Origin: Siphonodentalium dalli
Taxonomy: Eukaryota; Mollusca; Scaphopoda; Gadilida; Siphonodentaliidae
Assembly: GCA_032622095.1 (NCBI GenBank)
Contig: CP136063.1
Coordinates: 78,039,980-78,103,979 of the forward strand
Reading direction: 5' to 3'
DNA: 64,000 nt
Shown here: in pieces, positions 46,501-51,127 of the stretch
How positions within the stretch are numbered: position 1 is the stretch's first letter
How the letters are laid out: each line of letters opens with the position of its first letter
Notes under the pieces: model-generated
Seen by the model: the letters and a program-made list of their open reading frames with translations, nothing else
Databases searched by the model: none
Told to the model about the DNA's origin: nothing
Position numbers and translations under genes: made by a program

Positions 46501-46795
46501 CGAATTCGCAGAAGGAAAGGAGACTCGGATTGCCGGTGTTAACAGTTCAAAATGGATCCCTATATTTCGGGAGATTAGTCAAAAACTCGACGTTATTGTC
46601 GATAAAGGCAACGACCGAGTTCAAGGCGATATCGTTATGCGGCAGTGGCAGGAAGCTGGGGAGGTGGTGGATCGATTCCTGTTCTGGGTGTTTTTCACAT
46701 TTAATGTTCTATCCTCGATATTTCTTCTTGGGATAATGCCAGCCCTGAAAAATGTGACAATCGCAGTTCAAGCTATCAATCATGTGGCGACGTAA
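4407..46795 (+). CDS. Nicotinic acetylcholine receptor alpha-type subunit gene, six visible exons
   Basis: Seen: six exons with matching phases (4407-4576, 15308-15352, 16351-16460, 42960-43095, 43613-44012, 46245-46795) encode about 470 residues. In order they carry loop D (IWLDQNW), loop A ([10 protein letters not shown]), the Cys-loop with exactly 13 residues between cysteines, loop B (GSWAYDG), the vicinal pair KYPCCSEPF of loop C, M1 with its proline (FGPC), M2 ([15 protein letters not shown]), M3, a cytoplasmic loop of roughly 115 residues and M4. Known: such subunits form pentameric, acetylcholine-gated cation channels in the plasma membrane; the CC pair marks alpha subunits, and glutamates at M2 -1' and 20' fit cation selectivity. 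Odd: the second loop C tyrosine is phenylalanine (EPFPD). The exon with start codon and signal peptide was not found. I cannot assign the exact subtype (alpha7- or alpha9/10-like). No AATAAA is visible in the first 120 nt after the stop. Confidence 0.93.
4577..6531. other. Intron of the receptor gene, no further gene seen
   Basis: First half of the 10.7-kb intron. It contains GC-rich stretches with repeated GCCGCC and CAGCCATATT words (4.69-4.80 kb), a related AGCCGGCT and AGCCAGCC patch at 5.45-5.56 kb, and a T-rich GTTTTT run near 6.26-6.29 kb. Confidence 0.6.
6532..6555 (+). repeat. Left inverted repeat of the candidate 7.9-kb element
   Basis: 24 bp beginning GGGCATTTTTCAAAAAA and ending GTGGCC. 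It pairs with 14390-14413 in opposite orientation with a single mismatch (T versus A at position 18). Confidence 0.75.
6721..7451. repeat. Seven copies of the GGTAACAGTAGGGAC-like motif
   Basis: One copy is inverted (6721-6735). Six are direct: 7055-7069, 7075-7089, 7096-7110, 7268-7282, 7287-7301 and 7437-7451. They share the core GTAACA-N2-A-N-GGAC. Three of them sit about 20 bp apart. The intervening DNA is noncoding. Confidence 0.75.
8020..8665 (+). repeat. Dispersed repeat, inverted partner at 44.6-45.3 kb
   Basis: About 650 bp matching 44590-45320 in reverse, from the TATTGGAGA block near 8050 to the GAGTTCAC block near 8645. It includes the repeated words 'ctcatctagaggtgac' and 'ccaagatggc'. 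The family is not recognised, and short reading frames across it look incidental. Confidence 0.7.
8666..9509. other. Intronic spacer inside the candidate 7.9-kb element
   Basis: No supported gene. A short duplicated phrase 'agcatcatagcatattagcagg' type lies near 9.23-9.27 kb; otherwise nothing recognisable. Confidence 0.5.
9510..9921. repeat. Second cluster of seven GGTAACAGTAGGGAC motifs
   Basis: Four copies are inverted (9510-9524, 9530-9544, 9691-9705, 9712-9726). Three are direct (9735-9749 exact, 9750-9764, 9907-9921). Copies 9712-9726 and 9735-9749 face each other and can form a hairpin. The cluster lies about 0.8 kb upstream of the dead gene. Confidence 0.75.
9922..10670. other. Region just upstream of the dead gene
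   Basis: Several overlapping frames on both strands (10029-10445) have no recognisable domain and look incidental. The stretch directly before the gene is T-rich. No clear promoter is seen. Confidence 0.45.
10671..13500 (+). pseudogene. Dead intronless gene: Cys pairs, long central region, Cys-rich tail
   Basis: The frame opens [20 protein letters not shown] with Cys pairs (CVIC, CLIC) and ends with a Cys-rich tail ([20 protein letters not shown]) at TGA 13498-13500. In between are phrases such as [52 protein letters not shown] and TGDWNLH. Breaks seen: in-frame TAA 10986-10988, TAG 11067-11069 and TAG 11652-11654; a frame change near 12985-13000; another near 13151-13156; a further stop at 13231-13233; and a frame change in the A-run at 13366-13372. 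Inference: I associate this architecture with multi-copy proteins of unknown function in marine invertebrates, probably encoded by mobile elements. The conserved Asp-rich blocks could be an RNase H-like catalytic core, but that is not shown. It cannot make a full product. Confidence 0.75.
13501..14019. other. 3' flank of the dead gene
   Basis: Noncoding. It contains 'gcggccattttgg' and 'gccgccacattgg' words in opposite senses (13.61-13.79 kb), a common motif of dispersed repeats in this window. Confidence 0.5.
14020..14034 (+). repeat. Exact GGTAACAGTAGGGAC motif near the right end
   Basis: Perfect copy of the 15-bp motif, 356 bp inside the right inverted repeat. It is the only copy seen downstream of the dead gene. 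Confidence 0.75.
14390..14413 (-). repeat. Right inverted repeat of the candidate 7.9-kb element
   Basis: Reverse complement of 6532-6555 with one mismatch. Beyond it the flanks show only weak similarity (TATAT-type runs). Confidence 0.75.
14487..14796. repeat. Two 95-bp direct repeats
   Basis: 14487-14581 and 14702-14796 are nearly identical, both starting CATTGTTACTATAGCTACC and containing CCGGAAGCGGATGATCGACG. The 120-bp spacer between them is unrelated. Function unknown. Confidence 0.85.
14797..15307. other. Intron remainder before the 45-bp exon
   Basis: No gene. Contains 'agggccgat' words around 15.02-15.06 kb that can pair with each other. Ends with the acceptor of the next receptor exon. 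Confidence 0.5.
15308..15352 (+). CDS. nAChR exon: 45 bp, loop D
   Basis: Fifteen codons reading [15 protein letters not shown] between acceptor TTCTTACAG and donor GTCGGT, phase 0 at both ends. A 45-bp exon at this place is the ancestral arrangement in nAChR genes. It carries the conserved loop D tryptophan. Confidence 0.95.
15969..16027. repeat. Hairpin repeat, 27-bp arms
   Basis: 15969-15995 pairs with 16001-16027 with very few mismatches across a 5-bp loop (core TAAGTTCAACAAA). Related, more degenerate hairpins lie at 21.73-21.79, 32.85-32.89 and 48.31-48.37 kb, so this is a dispersed family. Confidence 0.8.
16351..16460 (+). CDS. nAChR exon: 110 bp, loop A
   Basis: Reads [11 protein letters not shown] then [10 protein letters not shown], between acceptor CCAATTACAG and donor GTATAC, and ends in phase 2. 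The 110-bp length is again the conserved nAChR exon size. The final AG joins the first C of the next exon to give Ser, completing the usual LYNS. Confidence 0.95.
16461..17248. other. Start of the 26.5-kb receptor intron
   Basis: No gene. Holds 'atccgttattca' repeats (16.53-16.59 kb) and two tandem units ending TTGTGACGTCACCAATTATT (about 16.71-16.86 kb). An 82-bp block (16863-16944) recurs at 39280-39361. Confidence 0.6.
16863..16944 (+). repeat. 82-bp repeat, left copy
   Basis: Starts ATACGACACTGCTGTTTTGA and ends AATGTCGTAATC; TACGACA and TGTCGTA form short inverted ends. The same unit lies in the same orientation at 39280-39361, outside the palindrome-bracketed region. Most likely a mini-MITE. 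Confidence 0.8.
17249..17386. repeat. Palindrome cluster L1, five copies
   Basis: Copies of ATTTGCGCTTAAGCGCAAAT or close variants start at 17249, 17279, 17325, 17346 and 17367. The last three are exactly 21 bp apart, two DNA turns. Each is self-complementary. Confidence 0.95.
17387..18024. other. Spacer between palindrome clusters
   Basis: No supported gene; open frames at 17.3-17.6 kb translate the palindromes and have no domain. Nothing else recognised. Confidence 0.5.
18025..18600 (+). repeat. Local duplication, copy 1, first part
   Basis: Matches 19679-20345, beginning GAGGAAGAGGTTAGTATCAA. It includes palindrome cluster L2 and the left part of a TTAA-flanked MITE. The match stops at 18600, next to the hAT-like insertion. 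Confidence 0.9.
18246..18374. repeat. Palindrome cluster L2, four copies
   Basis: Copies start at 18246, 18271, 18330 and 18355: two pairs, each 25 bp apart. The pairs flank a hairpin whose stems are TAATCTAATGG and CCATTAGATTA. Confidence 0.95.
18457..19042. mobile_element. TTAA-flanked MITE (piggyBac-like ends)
   Basis: TTAA at 18457-18460 is followed by CCCTTTCATGA. At the other end TCATGGAAAGG precedes TTAA at 19039-19042. TTAA duplications are the hallmark of piggyBac-type insertion (established); assignment of this element is inference. A hAT-like MITE is nested in it, and it has no coding capacity. Confidence 0.7.
18603..18738. mobile_element. hAT-like MITE, 136 bp
   Basis: Perfect 12-bp inverted ends CAGGGACGCCGG and CCGGCGTCCCTG. 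Flanks are AGGCCAGT and AGGCCAAT, an 8-bp duplication with one mismatch. CAGGG ends and 8-bp duplications are typical of hAT elements. The interior is rich in G and C runs and noncoding. Confidence 0.8.
19195..19572 (+). repeat. Local duplication, copy 1, second part
   Basis: Matches 20344-20720 (from AAAAAATATTTGTTTCCACC to GGAGGAGTAACAAA). Short frames shared by both copies are not a recognisable protein. Confidence 0.9.
19679..20720 (+). repeat. Local duplication, copy 2
   Basis: Carries both parts of copy 1 joined directly. The roughly 600 bp between them in copy 1 (hAT-like MITE, right half of the TTAA MITE, further sequence) is absent. The junction at about 20345 coincides with the hAT target site in copy 1. 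Confidence 0.88.
19900..20137. repeat. Palindrome cluster L3, seven copies
   Basis: Copies start at 19900, 19925, 19950, 20009, 20034, 20093 and 20118: one triplet and two pairs at exactly 25-bp steps, with 59 bp between groups. One copy (19925) has a T for G. The 59-bp step reflects the intervening TAATCTAATGG hairpins. Confidence 0.95.
20721..22435. other. Spacer upstream of the HECT exons
   Basis: No exon recognised. 21.73-21.79 kb is a degenerate copy of the hairpin family of 15.97 kb. About 21978-22330 recurs in direct orientation at 53954-54345. The expected HECT N-lobe is not visible here. Confidence 0.55.
21978..22330 (+). repeat. Dispersed repeat, partner at 53.95-54.35 kb
   Basis: From 'aaggaggcacccat' to 'cattgcatattttag', about 350 bp matching 53954-54345 with small gaps. 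It ends about 100 bp before the HECT exon. Confidence 0.8.
22436..22606 (+). CDS. HECT exon 1 of 2 visible
   Basis: Acceptor CATTTTCCAG, donor GTATGG; enters and leaves in phase 1. Encodes [20 protein letters not shown] and on to [10 protein letters not shown]. Confidence 0.72.
22436..24012 (+). CDS. HECT-type E3 ubiquitin ligase, C-terminal fragment (two exons)
   Basis: Exons 22436-22606 and 23729-24012 join in phase 1, giving Asp at the junction. The first reads [20 protein letters not shown] and the second [20 protein letters not shown], then STCADYM and GSKGFGHV before the stop. This is the C-lobe of a HECT domain: the Cys in STCADYM is the expected ubiquitin-accepting cysteine, and a GFG-type ending is usual. 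Known: HECT ligases take ubiquitin from an E2 onto this cysteine and pass it to a substrate. The text resembles the multi-copy G2E3-like HECT proteins of fish and marine invertebrates. The N-lobe and start were not found, so this is either the end of a longer gene or a captured fragment. ATTAAA (24058) and AATAAA (about 24113) follow the stop. Confidence 0.75.
23729..24012 (+). CDS. HECT last exon with catalytic cysteine
   Basis: Acceptor CTATATTTTCAG. Encodes [20 protein letters not shown] through GSKGFGHV, then TAA. The frame is open throughout and the catalytic Cys is present. Confidence 0.8.
24203..24455. mobile_element. Fold-back MITE, family GAGGTCCCCAGAGGGTGAAT
   Basis: The outer arms (AAATAGGGTGTCTGTCATTT and its complement) are inverted. 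Inside are two more inverted units, each centred on a GCTAGC-like core and edged by GAATGAGGT and ACCTCATT. Related copies lie at 55.6, 56.2, 56.5, 60.2 and 60.5 kb. Confidence 0.85.
24456..26983. other. Intronic spacer
   Basis: No supported gene; short frames are incidental. A partial copy of the TTAA MITE of 36.2 and 48.5 kb lies at about 26.37-26.54 kb, and a repeat shared with 1.98-2.1 kb at 26.82-26.95 kb. Confidence 0.55.
26984..27121. mobile_element. Fold-back MITE, 138 bp
   Basis: CTCACA...GTGTGAG ends. The long arms contain TTTTATACG, AATTTATCAACC and CACTAAATTCGATTTGAGCC and their complements around a short loop. Noncoding. Confidence 0.85.
27122..28615. other. Intronic spacer
   Basis: An open frame at 27.33-27.69 kb (118 codons, no ATG at its first codon) has no recognisable domain. 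Nothing else is supported. Confidence 0.5.
28616..28779. mobile_element. Fold-back MITE, about 164 bp
   Basis: Arms built of AAGAGAATATCTAG, TGCATA, ATTATGTCAT and GAGACAAATGTTTA pair with their complements downstream, with small gaps, around a short loop. Confidence 0.8.
29508..29681. mobile_element. MITE with ACAGTAGG inverted ends, 174 bp
   Basis: Left end ACAGTAGG...GGTCCCAGCTTGA and right end TCAAGCTGGGACC...CCTACTGT are inverted over about 40 bp. Target duplication not resolved. Confidence 0.8.
29875..29940. repeat. Small inverted repeat
   Basis: TTTATGATGGTCGT (29875-29888) pairs perfectly with ACGACCATCATAAA (29927-29940). Confidence 0.85.
30786..31521 (-). CDS. Integrase last exon: catalytic Asp and Glu, C-terminal region
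   Basis: Acceptor TTTATTTCAG. Reads [20 protein letters not shown], then [12 protein letters not shown] and [13 protein letters not shown], a family-type C-terminal region ([27 protein letters not shown]) and a polar tail ending ILESPQ at TGA. The open frame extends upstream of the acceptor but that part is intron. Confidence 0.88.
30786..37919 (-). CDS. Integrase-core (DD35E) gene, five exons, one-base frameshift
   Basis: Exons on the minus strand: 37919-37607, 34427-34348, 33477-33329, 32761-32577 and 31521-30786. All have GT-AG borders and matching phases; the total is 487 codons if the one missing base in exon 3 is counted. Order: an N-terminal helical region ([20 protein letters not shown]), a DNA-binding segment ([15 protein letters not shown] then [14 protein letters not shown]), a second helix-turn-helix-like segment ([17 protein letters not shown]), then an rve-type catalytic core. 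D in WHMDG (32599-32597), D in RVRSDYGG (31373-31371) and E in NQRIERMW (31265-31263) give D-56-D-35-E. Known: this triad cuts and joins DNA in integrases and IS3/IS481-like transposases. The family is multi-copy in fish and marine invertebrates. Whether it is a live transposase, a host gene or a fresh pseudogene is open; exon 3 is 149 bp where 150 would keep frame. Confidence 0.85.
31522..32576 (-). other. Integrase intron 4
   Basis: Contains two similar blocks about 140 bp apart ('agcacatgttggnggaaaggat', 31.85 and 32.01 kb), each with a 'cc(a/c)cata(c)tatgg' type neighbour, and a 109-bp MITE (32101-32209). Confidence 0.6.
32101..32209. mobile_element. MITE with 19-bp perfect inverted ends
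   Basis: TAAGTAATGGACTCCTTAA at 32101-32119 is exactly inverted at 32191-32209. The interior (GATGAATG...AACAAGCCATATTTCC) is shared with the palindrome at 60.7-60.9 kb. Confidence 0.88.
32577..32761 (-). CDS. Integrase exon 4: first catalytic Asp
   Basis: 185 bp, acceptor CAATTACAG, donor GTAAGT. Reads [20 protein letters not shown] then [14 protein letters not shown]; the D of HMDG is the first triad residue. Confidence 0.85.
32762..33328 (-). other. Integrase intron 3
   Basis: Holds half of the hairpin repeat family (32.85-32.89 kb) and a fragment at 33.20-33.30 kb shared with 2.18-2.28 kb. Confidence 0.55.
33329..33477 (-). CDS. Integrase exon 3 with frameshift
   Basis: Acceptor TGTATAAAG, donor GTAAGAC. 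The 5' part reads [18 protein letters not shown]. The 3' part reads [20 protein letters not shown] then HPNAGVK, but in a different frame. The switch must fall in the purine tract around 33433-33415 (AAAGGAGGAAAGCAGAG). Exon length 149 is one base short of keeping frame. Confidence 0.75.
33478..34347 (-). other. Integrase intron 2
   Basis: No gene or clear repeat. One A-run near 34.24 kb. Confidence 0.5.
34348..34427 (-). CDS. Integrase exon 2: GRPK and helix-turn-helix start
   Basis: 80 bp, too short to stand out as a frame. Reads [20 protein letters not shown] then ASQISK; donor GTAATT, acceptor TTTAG. Phase fits exons 1 and 3. Confidence 0.8.
36223..36723. mobile_element. TTAA-flanked MITE, family TTAAAGGTACGG
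   Basis: TTAA at 36223 and at 36720-36723. The ends are inverted over about 100 bp with mismatches (words AAATATTCATATTTGTT, ACCG, AAACAGAAA). Related to 48511-49038 and to a fragment at 26.4-26.5 kb. Confidence 0.7.
37161..37332. repeat. Palindrome cluster R1, five copies
   Basis: Copies start at 37161, 37186, 37211, 37263 and 37313 (steps 25, 25, 52, 50). All five are perfect ATTTGCGCTTAAGCGCAAAT. TTACATA and TGTGTGTGTAAG words between the later copies can also pair. Lies inside integrase intron 1. Confidence 0.95.
37607..37919 (-). CDS. Integrase exon 1
   Basis: ATG at 37919; 104 codons plus one base, donor GTTAGT. Mostly charged helix ([18 protein letters not shown]), ending SVPRGR before GRPK of the next exon. 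Palindromes lie 159-199 bp upstream of the ATG. Confidence 0.8.
38078..38118. repeat. Palindrome cluster R2, two copies, upstream of the integrase
   Basis: Two copies 21 bp apart (38078 and 38099), each ending AATT instead of AAAT. They lie 159 bp upstream of the integrase ATG and could be a binding site controlling it, which is inference. Confidence 0.9.
38261..38606. repeat. Large inverted repeat, 129-bp arms, with SINE piece in the loop
   Basis: 38261-38389 pairs with 38478-38606 almost perfectly. The 88-bp loop holds an inverted copy of the B-box half of the tRNA-like SINE found intact at 38.69-38.83 kb. Open frames across this block are by-products. Confidence 0.92.
38690..38830 (+). 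mobile_element. tRNA-derived SINE
   Basis: A-box-like TGGCCGTGTGGT (38706-38717) and B-box-like GGTTCGTATCC (38765-38775), 59 bp from start to start, followed by an A/T-rich tail. These are the internal RNA polymerase III signals of tRNA-derived SINEs. No complete cloverleaf was found, so it is not called a tRNA gene. Confidence 0.75.
38835..39930 (+). repeat. Direct duplication, about 240-bp units 855 bp apart
   Basis: 38835-39075 and 39690-39930 share 'acttatgaacaaagcagaagatacattcag', 'gttgaaatcgacatga' and 'aatggtta' in the same order. The 82-bp repeat (39280-39361) lies between them. Confidence 0.85.
39280..39361 (+). repeat. 82-bp repeat, right copy
   Basis: Same orientation as 16863-16944, with few mismatches. 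Confidence 0.8.
40239..40540 (+). repeat. 56-bp tandem repeat and relatives
   Basis: Two full units starting CCCGACGTTGTCCGGGCT at 40239 and 40295 and a shortened third at 40351. A further CAAATTTCAAGTCGATAGCT word lies near 40.47 kb, and 'gcgcatgcgcgaagc' words follow. Confidence 0.88.
40707..40775. repeat. 69-bp palindrome
   Basis: TTCAATGGAAGGGGAATAAC pairs with its complement downstream around a short TATA-rich loop. Confidence 0.88.
41505..41760 (+). repeat. Degenerate minisatellite, unit like AATACTCCGAAGGTCC
   Basis: About sixteen imperfect units of 14-17 bp in tandem. Short frames across it are artefacts. Confidence 0.85.
42067..42420 (+). repeat. Two 105-bp direct repeats, 249 bp apart
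   Basis: 42067-42172 and 42316-42420 share ATTTTTCG.C.CGAGCAGCG, CTTTTCGACC and TTGGCCGA in order. Confidence 0.8.
42960..43095 (+). CDS. nAChR exon: first half of the Cys-loop
   Basis: Starts after acceptor GTGAACATTTCAG with the base that completes Ser. It encodes [20 protein letters not shown], then the Cys-loop up to YYPFDDQ, and ends at donor GTTAGT in phase 0. It lies 26.5 kb downstream of the previous exon. Confidence 0.95.
43096..43612 (+). other. Receptor intron between the Cys-loop exons
   Basis: 517 bp; a T-run near 43.36 kb, nothing else recognised. Confidence 0.6.
43613..44012 (+). CDS. nAChR exon: loops B and C, M1, M2
   Basis: Starts [13 protein letters not shown] after acceptor TATGTTTCAG and ends after VPLI at donor GTAAGT in phase 1. 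It holds the second Cys of the Cys-loop, the loop B tryptophan, the CC pair, M1 and all of M2. At M2 the residues are E -1', T 2', L 9' and E 20', followed by an unusual K 21' (AEKMP). Confidence 0.96.
44013..46244 (+). other. Last receptor intron
   Basis: Contains the inverted partner of the 8.0-8.7 kb repeat (44590-45320). No gene. Confidence 0.6.
44590..45320 (-). repeat. Dispersed repeat, inverted partner of 8.02-8.67 kb
   Basis: Runs from GTAGGGGGTTGAGTTCA to CACATTTATTGGAGA in reverse order to the first copy. Similarity is roughly uniform with small gaps. Confidence 0.7.
46245..46795 (+). CDS. nAChR last exon: M3, cytoplasmic loop, M4
   Basis: Begins after acceptor TATGTTTTTCAG; the split codon gives Ser, and the text continues [16 protein letters not shown] (M3). 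After the cytoplasmic loop, which includes an amphipathic [15 protein letters not shown] stretch, M4 is [20 protein letters not shown]. The protein ends AINHVAT at a TAA. Confidence 0.95.
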
Positions 46796-47281
46796 CCTGT
46801 ACTTGAATGCAGTATACATTTACGCCACTTTACGGAAAAATTATTTCAATGCACCTTTTCACACTTCTAATCCATTTGACAACACACCCCCTATTTGCAA
46901 TTGACCTAGCTAATACTTAGCCTCCGGTTAGGTTTTTTTATATGTGTTTTATTGGACAAGAAGGCCGACAACTCAGAATTAAGGAAGGCCACTAAACTGG
47001 AGGCTGACTATTACCTCGTTGATAACTCCGCGGTCCAGTGGTTAGCGTGTCGGACATGTCTTCGCTGTTAACACATCGAGGTGAGTTCGCAGCCCACCGC
47101 TGGTCTGGTGTGACTTTCAGACATTAGCCGAATTTATCAATGTTCAAATTTCGCGCCATGTTGTGACCATTGAGAAAGGTCGCTCGTGCTGTGACTGCTT
47201 CACACCACTCATGCGTTAAAATGAGTACTCGATACGGGTGTCGATAAATCGTGTCAGCATGTTAAAGATGCATTATCCGAA
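46796..47281. other. 3' flank of the receptor gene with a tRNA-like SINE
   Basis: No gene and no obvious AATAAA. The SINE is listed separately. Confidence 0.6.
47022..47260 (+). mobile_element. tRNA-derived SINE, second type
   Basis: A-box-like TCCAGTGGTTAGCG (near 47034) and B-box-like GAGTTCGCAGCCC (47083-47095), then an unrelated body with 'ctgtgactgcttcac'. Its sequence differs from the 38.7 kb SINE. Confidence 0.65.
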
Positions 47282-47679
47282 TTAACCCTTTACCCAACAG
47301 AACGGCCCTGTGCCAATGCATTCTCTTATATATGCGAGTCGACCATAGGTCGCCTCGCATATATAAGAGAATGCATTGGCTTAACACATTAAAAATTATA
47401 AAATTGTTAAAGAATGTAAGAAAAAATGGTAAAAAGTGTTAAAAAAAGATGTTTTTAGGCCAATGCATTCTCTTATATATGCGAGGCGACCTATGGTCGA
47501 CTCGCATATATAAGAGAATGCATTGGCACAGGGCTAACTGTAACTATCACAATGTGGTCAAGGAGCCGGTTCCAATGATATCCATATTTGTATGGTTCTA
47601 TTGAGACAGACCGAAGATATTTTAGGCTGTTGAAGCTTTATTTAGCCGGTTTTGGCCGGTTTGTTGGGTAAAGGGTTAA
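47282..47679 (+). mobile_element. TTAA-flanked MITE with two internal palindromes
   Basis: TTAACCCTTTACCCAACA at the left and TGTTGGGTAAAGGGTTAA at the right. Inside are two palindromes (CCAATGCATTCTCTTATATA and its complement around TCGACCATAGGTCGCC), inverted to each other. TTAA ends suggest piggyBac-type mobilisation. Confidence 0.85.
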
Positions 47680-48510
47680 CGCTCCCAAATTACTATTTCC
47701 TTGGCTTCGGGGATAAAAAATATTTGATTCGAGTCGAAGACCCACCCATCAAAACACGGAGTAATCAGATATCGATTGTTTTTAAGGAAGGTGGATAACT
47801 CTAAAATCAAGTGGCTTTTTGTGTCAGATATTTGAACAAAATGTTGATAAATAACAGGTTTTGGGCAATTTTATACTATAGTTAACTGTGGTTAGCATTA
47901 TTTGGGGCAATTAATCGATTCTGATAACTAACGCGTATTTTGAAAAAAATAAAATTGTTGCATCTTGATGATATGGGGACCTTGATACTTCGTTGCAGCT
48001 TGTTTGTTTCTTCGTTGGAGGATGGGAGTGACAATGGTGTCATGCGCCCTGTGACCGAGGTAATTGATGTAACTCACGTTGAAACTCACTGTAGAATGTG
48101 CTGTGTAAATGGATCGTTTACTATTATTAGACATATACCCTGGTAAAATTCAACTGTCCTTTTCGAGCCTGTCAAGTGATAAGGAAGAGCACATTTTATA
48201 ATTCTTCATTAGATGGCATCAGTTTTAGTGAACACTTATCTAGAATGTGTATATTTATAGACCTTTAATACTCTCTTTACTAAAAACTAATTGGCGAGTA
48301 GCTGGTAAGTTATGCTCAGATAATAAGTTTAACACACGGCCGTTTGTTGATCTTATATATTATCTGGACATTTCCCAGCAATTAATAGGTTATTCTCATA
48401 CACTTGTATTATAATGTCGTTTGCTTTATTTTCCAGATGAATAATAGACAATTCCAATGTGCACCCATGATACCGGTTTGTTGAACTGAATGGGTATTTG
48501 TGGCCATCCA
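47680..48510. other. Intergenic spacer
   Basis: 47.69-47.84 kb is a fragment of the 50.4 kb MITE family, and 48.31-48.37 kb a degenerate hairpin of the 15.97 kb family. No gene. Confidence 0.55.
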
Positions 48511-49038
48511 TTAAAGATACGGGCGGCGTTGGTGGTGGGCATGCTGTTAAAATATTCACCTCCGTCAAAAACCGCCATGAACAGAAAGAATAGTAAAATA
48601 TAGACAGACTTTGTTCTTATACTAATCAGAAATATGGCATAAAAAGTATGTTATTGTCAAATGTTTTTCCTTTGTTATATGAACAAAAGCAAAAAACGTT
48701 ACGGAATCTGGCTTTTGTTTAGATCCGGATATGGTAAACATAAAGAGCGTTATTTGTTACTGTTTTCCTGATATGGAAATAATAAAGAGCGTTTATATAA
48801 TTTGTGTGTGATTAACCAATAGAATTGCGATGTGTTATGTAAACAGAAGCAGAACTTCTGTAACACGAGCAGGCTCTTGTTTACGTACACCGTCGAACGT
48901 CTTGACGACAATATACTATTTACGCGATGATTATGTTTGGCATACGAACAAAACTATATATATTTTAATATTCCTTTTGTTGATGGCGATTTGAACAAAT
49001 ATGAATATTTCTGCAACGAACGCCGCCCGTGCCTTTAA
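48511..49038. mobile_element. TTAA-flanked MITE, 528 bp
   Basis: TTAAAGATACGGGCGGCG and CGCCGCCCGTGCCTTTAA form the ends. Arms of about 100 bp include AAATATTCA, ACCGCCAT and AGAAAGAATA words. Related copy at 36223-36723. Confidence 0.8.
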
Positions 49039-50435
49039 AGAATAAATTCAAGAGGGTTTATCTCTTCCTCCAAATTTATATATAGATTCAGGGGCATAAA
49101 ATATTAATTTTGAATCAGAAAGTCCAGCTAGTAAACATGAACAACTGTCTTTTAAGAAATATTTTTTCCTAATACGTTTTCGACAAACTGGCACAGAAAA
49201 TGGATATTTTAAAAAACATTACACTGTTCATGCAGCTGTGATTTTGCAATAGAACATCAATCAGCGTTTATCTTTTAAAACACTGAATCTGTAACACCAG
49301 GGCTCGTATTCACCAACTGGGCATTGTGGGGGAACTACTCCTGGCGAATTTGTTCTCAATACCGAGTTACATTTACGTTCTCTACCTACCGAGTAAAGTT
49401 TCCGATTCTTTGCGATTTATGCTCATTTTCGTGATATAATCATACTCAAAGCAATTTTTCCTCATATCATTCCAAATGAAGCGGCAATGGATGTACAAGT
49501 GAAGGTTAGTAATATCAGTCCAACAAAATCGGGTCGTTTTATCGTCAGAATTTCAAATGTTATTAGGAAATTACTGTCAGTTGGTGAGGAAAATTCTTCA
49601 TTTCCACAGAATTTCCAAAACTAATACTGATAGATCCGTAGTAACTTTGAAAATAAGTCGCCCACTAGCCAGGAAATGCTAACAAATAACTGTAACTATA
49701 ACTCGCATGATTTATGGAGAATACAAGCTATAAATCAAATCAGGCGAAGGTTCCGGTTATCTGTCGATGCGCTCCGGTTCTTTACATATTGAGTCGTGAA
49801 TGTGGTATATCTCCTGTTCTCTATCGACGGGCGTTGTAGCTTGTATTCACCAAAATAGACCAAATGTAACGCCAAGATCACGTGAAAAAAATCATTGGAC
49901 TAAAACAAGATATTGTATAGGTTCTTATTGCCTATAATATATCTTTCCAAAATTAAAAAATCTCTTTCTCACAAAAAAATAATACGCAATGCAAAAAATT
50001 ACTGAACACACACAAAATTGTTTCTACCGGACGTTGTTTCATGTGTCGAATATATATATATTTTCTGTATTGATATAGAGGTATAAAATAATAATATTGA
50101 ACCGGCTTATGTCACTGGGAAATAGTTGTTTTGTCTTCTTTTATCAAAAACTGGGACAGGAATTATTACTATTTTTAGAACTTTGTAACATGTTCGACAA
50201 CAATTTTATGTTATGACACTTTGAAGTCAATTATTTATAACATCAGGCGTTTCTGTTATTTGTTTATGCATTTTGATGCAAATACGTTATTACAAAACAA
50301 ATAGTTGTTCTGAACCTGTGTGACACTTCAAATGTCAGCAAAAGTTATGCTTCCACTTAGTCCAGGAGATATTGGTCGACCTCTAGCTGCACCCCCCCCC
50401 CCCAGGACTCAACTTCACCCCACTAATGTTCTTTC
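49039..50435. other. Intergenic spacer
   Basis: Nothing recognisable as a gene. A C-run near 50.39 kb. Confidence 0.5.
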
Positions 50436-50923
50436 TTAAAGGTACTCAATCCGAACAGAGGGTCCCCATCTCAACAGATTCCAACAACAACAATCCGATC
50501 AGAGGGTCCTATATTACTATTTCTTTGGCTTTGGGGGTAAAAAATATTTGATTCGAGTCGAGGAACCCATCAAACAAAGCTCAGAGTTATTAGATATTGA
50601 TTTTTGAAATTTGTTATTTACTCGAGATGAGTACTAATAATTGCCTTCAACTGCCGTGATCTGCTCTGGATGTGTACACCAAAATCTATTCAAACAGTCA
50701 AGGATGGATAACTCTAAAATCAAGTGGTAATAATAACGCAATTTTGACTGAGTTCTGGGCCAGATAGTATTCCCGATAATGAAAAATAATAGATTTCTAA
50801 AATCGATATCTAACAAATCTGAGCTTTGATGAGTGACTTCCTCGACTCGAATCAAATATTTTTGACCCCCGAAGCCATTGAAATAGTAATTGAGAGGAGT
50901 TTTATCGGATTGAGTACCTTTAA
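50436..50923. mobile_element. TTAA-flanked MITE, 488 bp, 19-bp perfect ends
   Basis: TTAAAGGTACTCAATCCGA at 50436-50454 is exactly inverted at 50905-50923. A second inner pair of about 100-bp arms (ATTACTATTTC...GATTCGAGTCGAGGAA) lies inside. Fragments of the inner arm occur at 1-240, 36.1-36.2 and 47.7 kb. Confidence 0.85.
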
Positions 50924-51127
50924 TGTCTCCTCTAATTTGTTTCTGTTGTTAACAAGAAAAAAAAGTGGCCGCAGAGACTCCAGACAAGATGGCGTCCGTC
51001 GTGGCGGCCATTTTGTTATATATGCACCAGGTCTCTTTGATCACCGTTACAGTAACGATGATATCACATGCGGTCTTGTTTTCCGCTCGATTCGTTATGC
51101 TAATATACAACCCTTAGAAATTAGCCA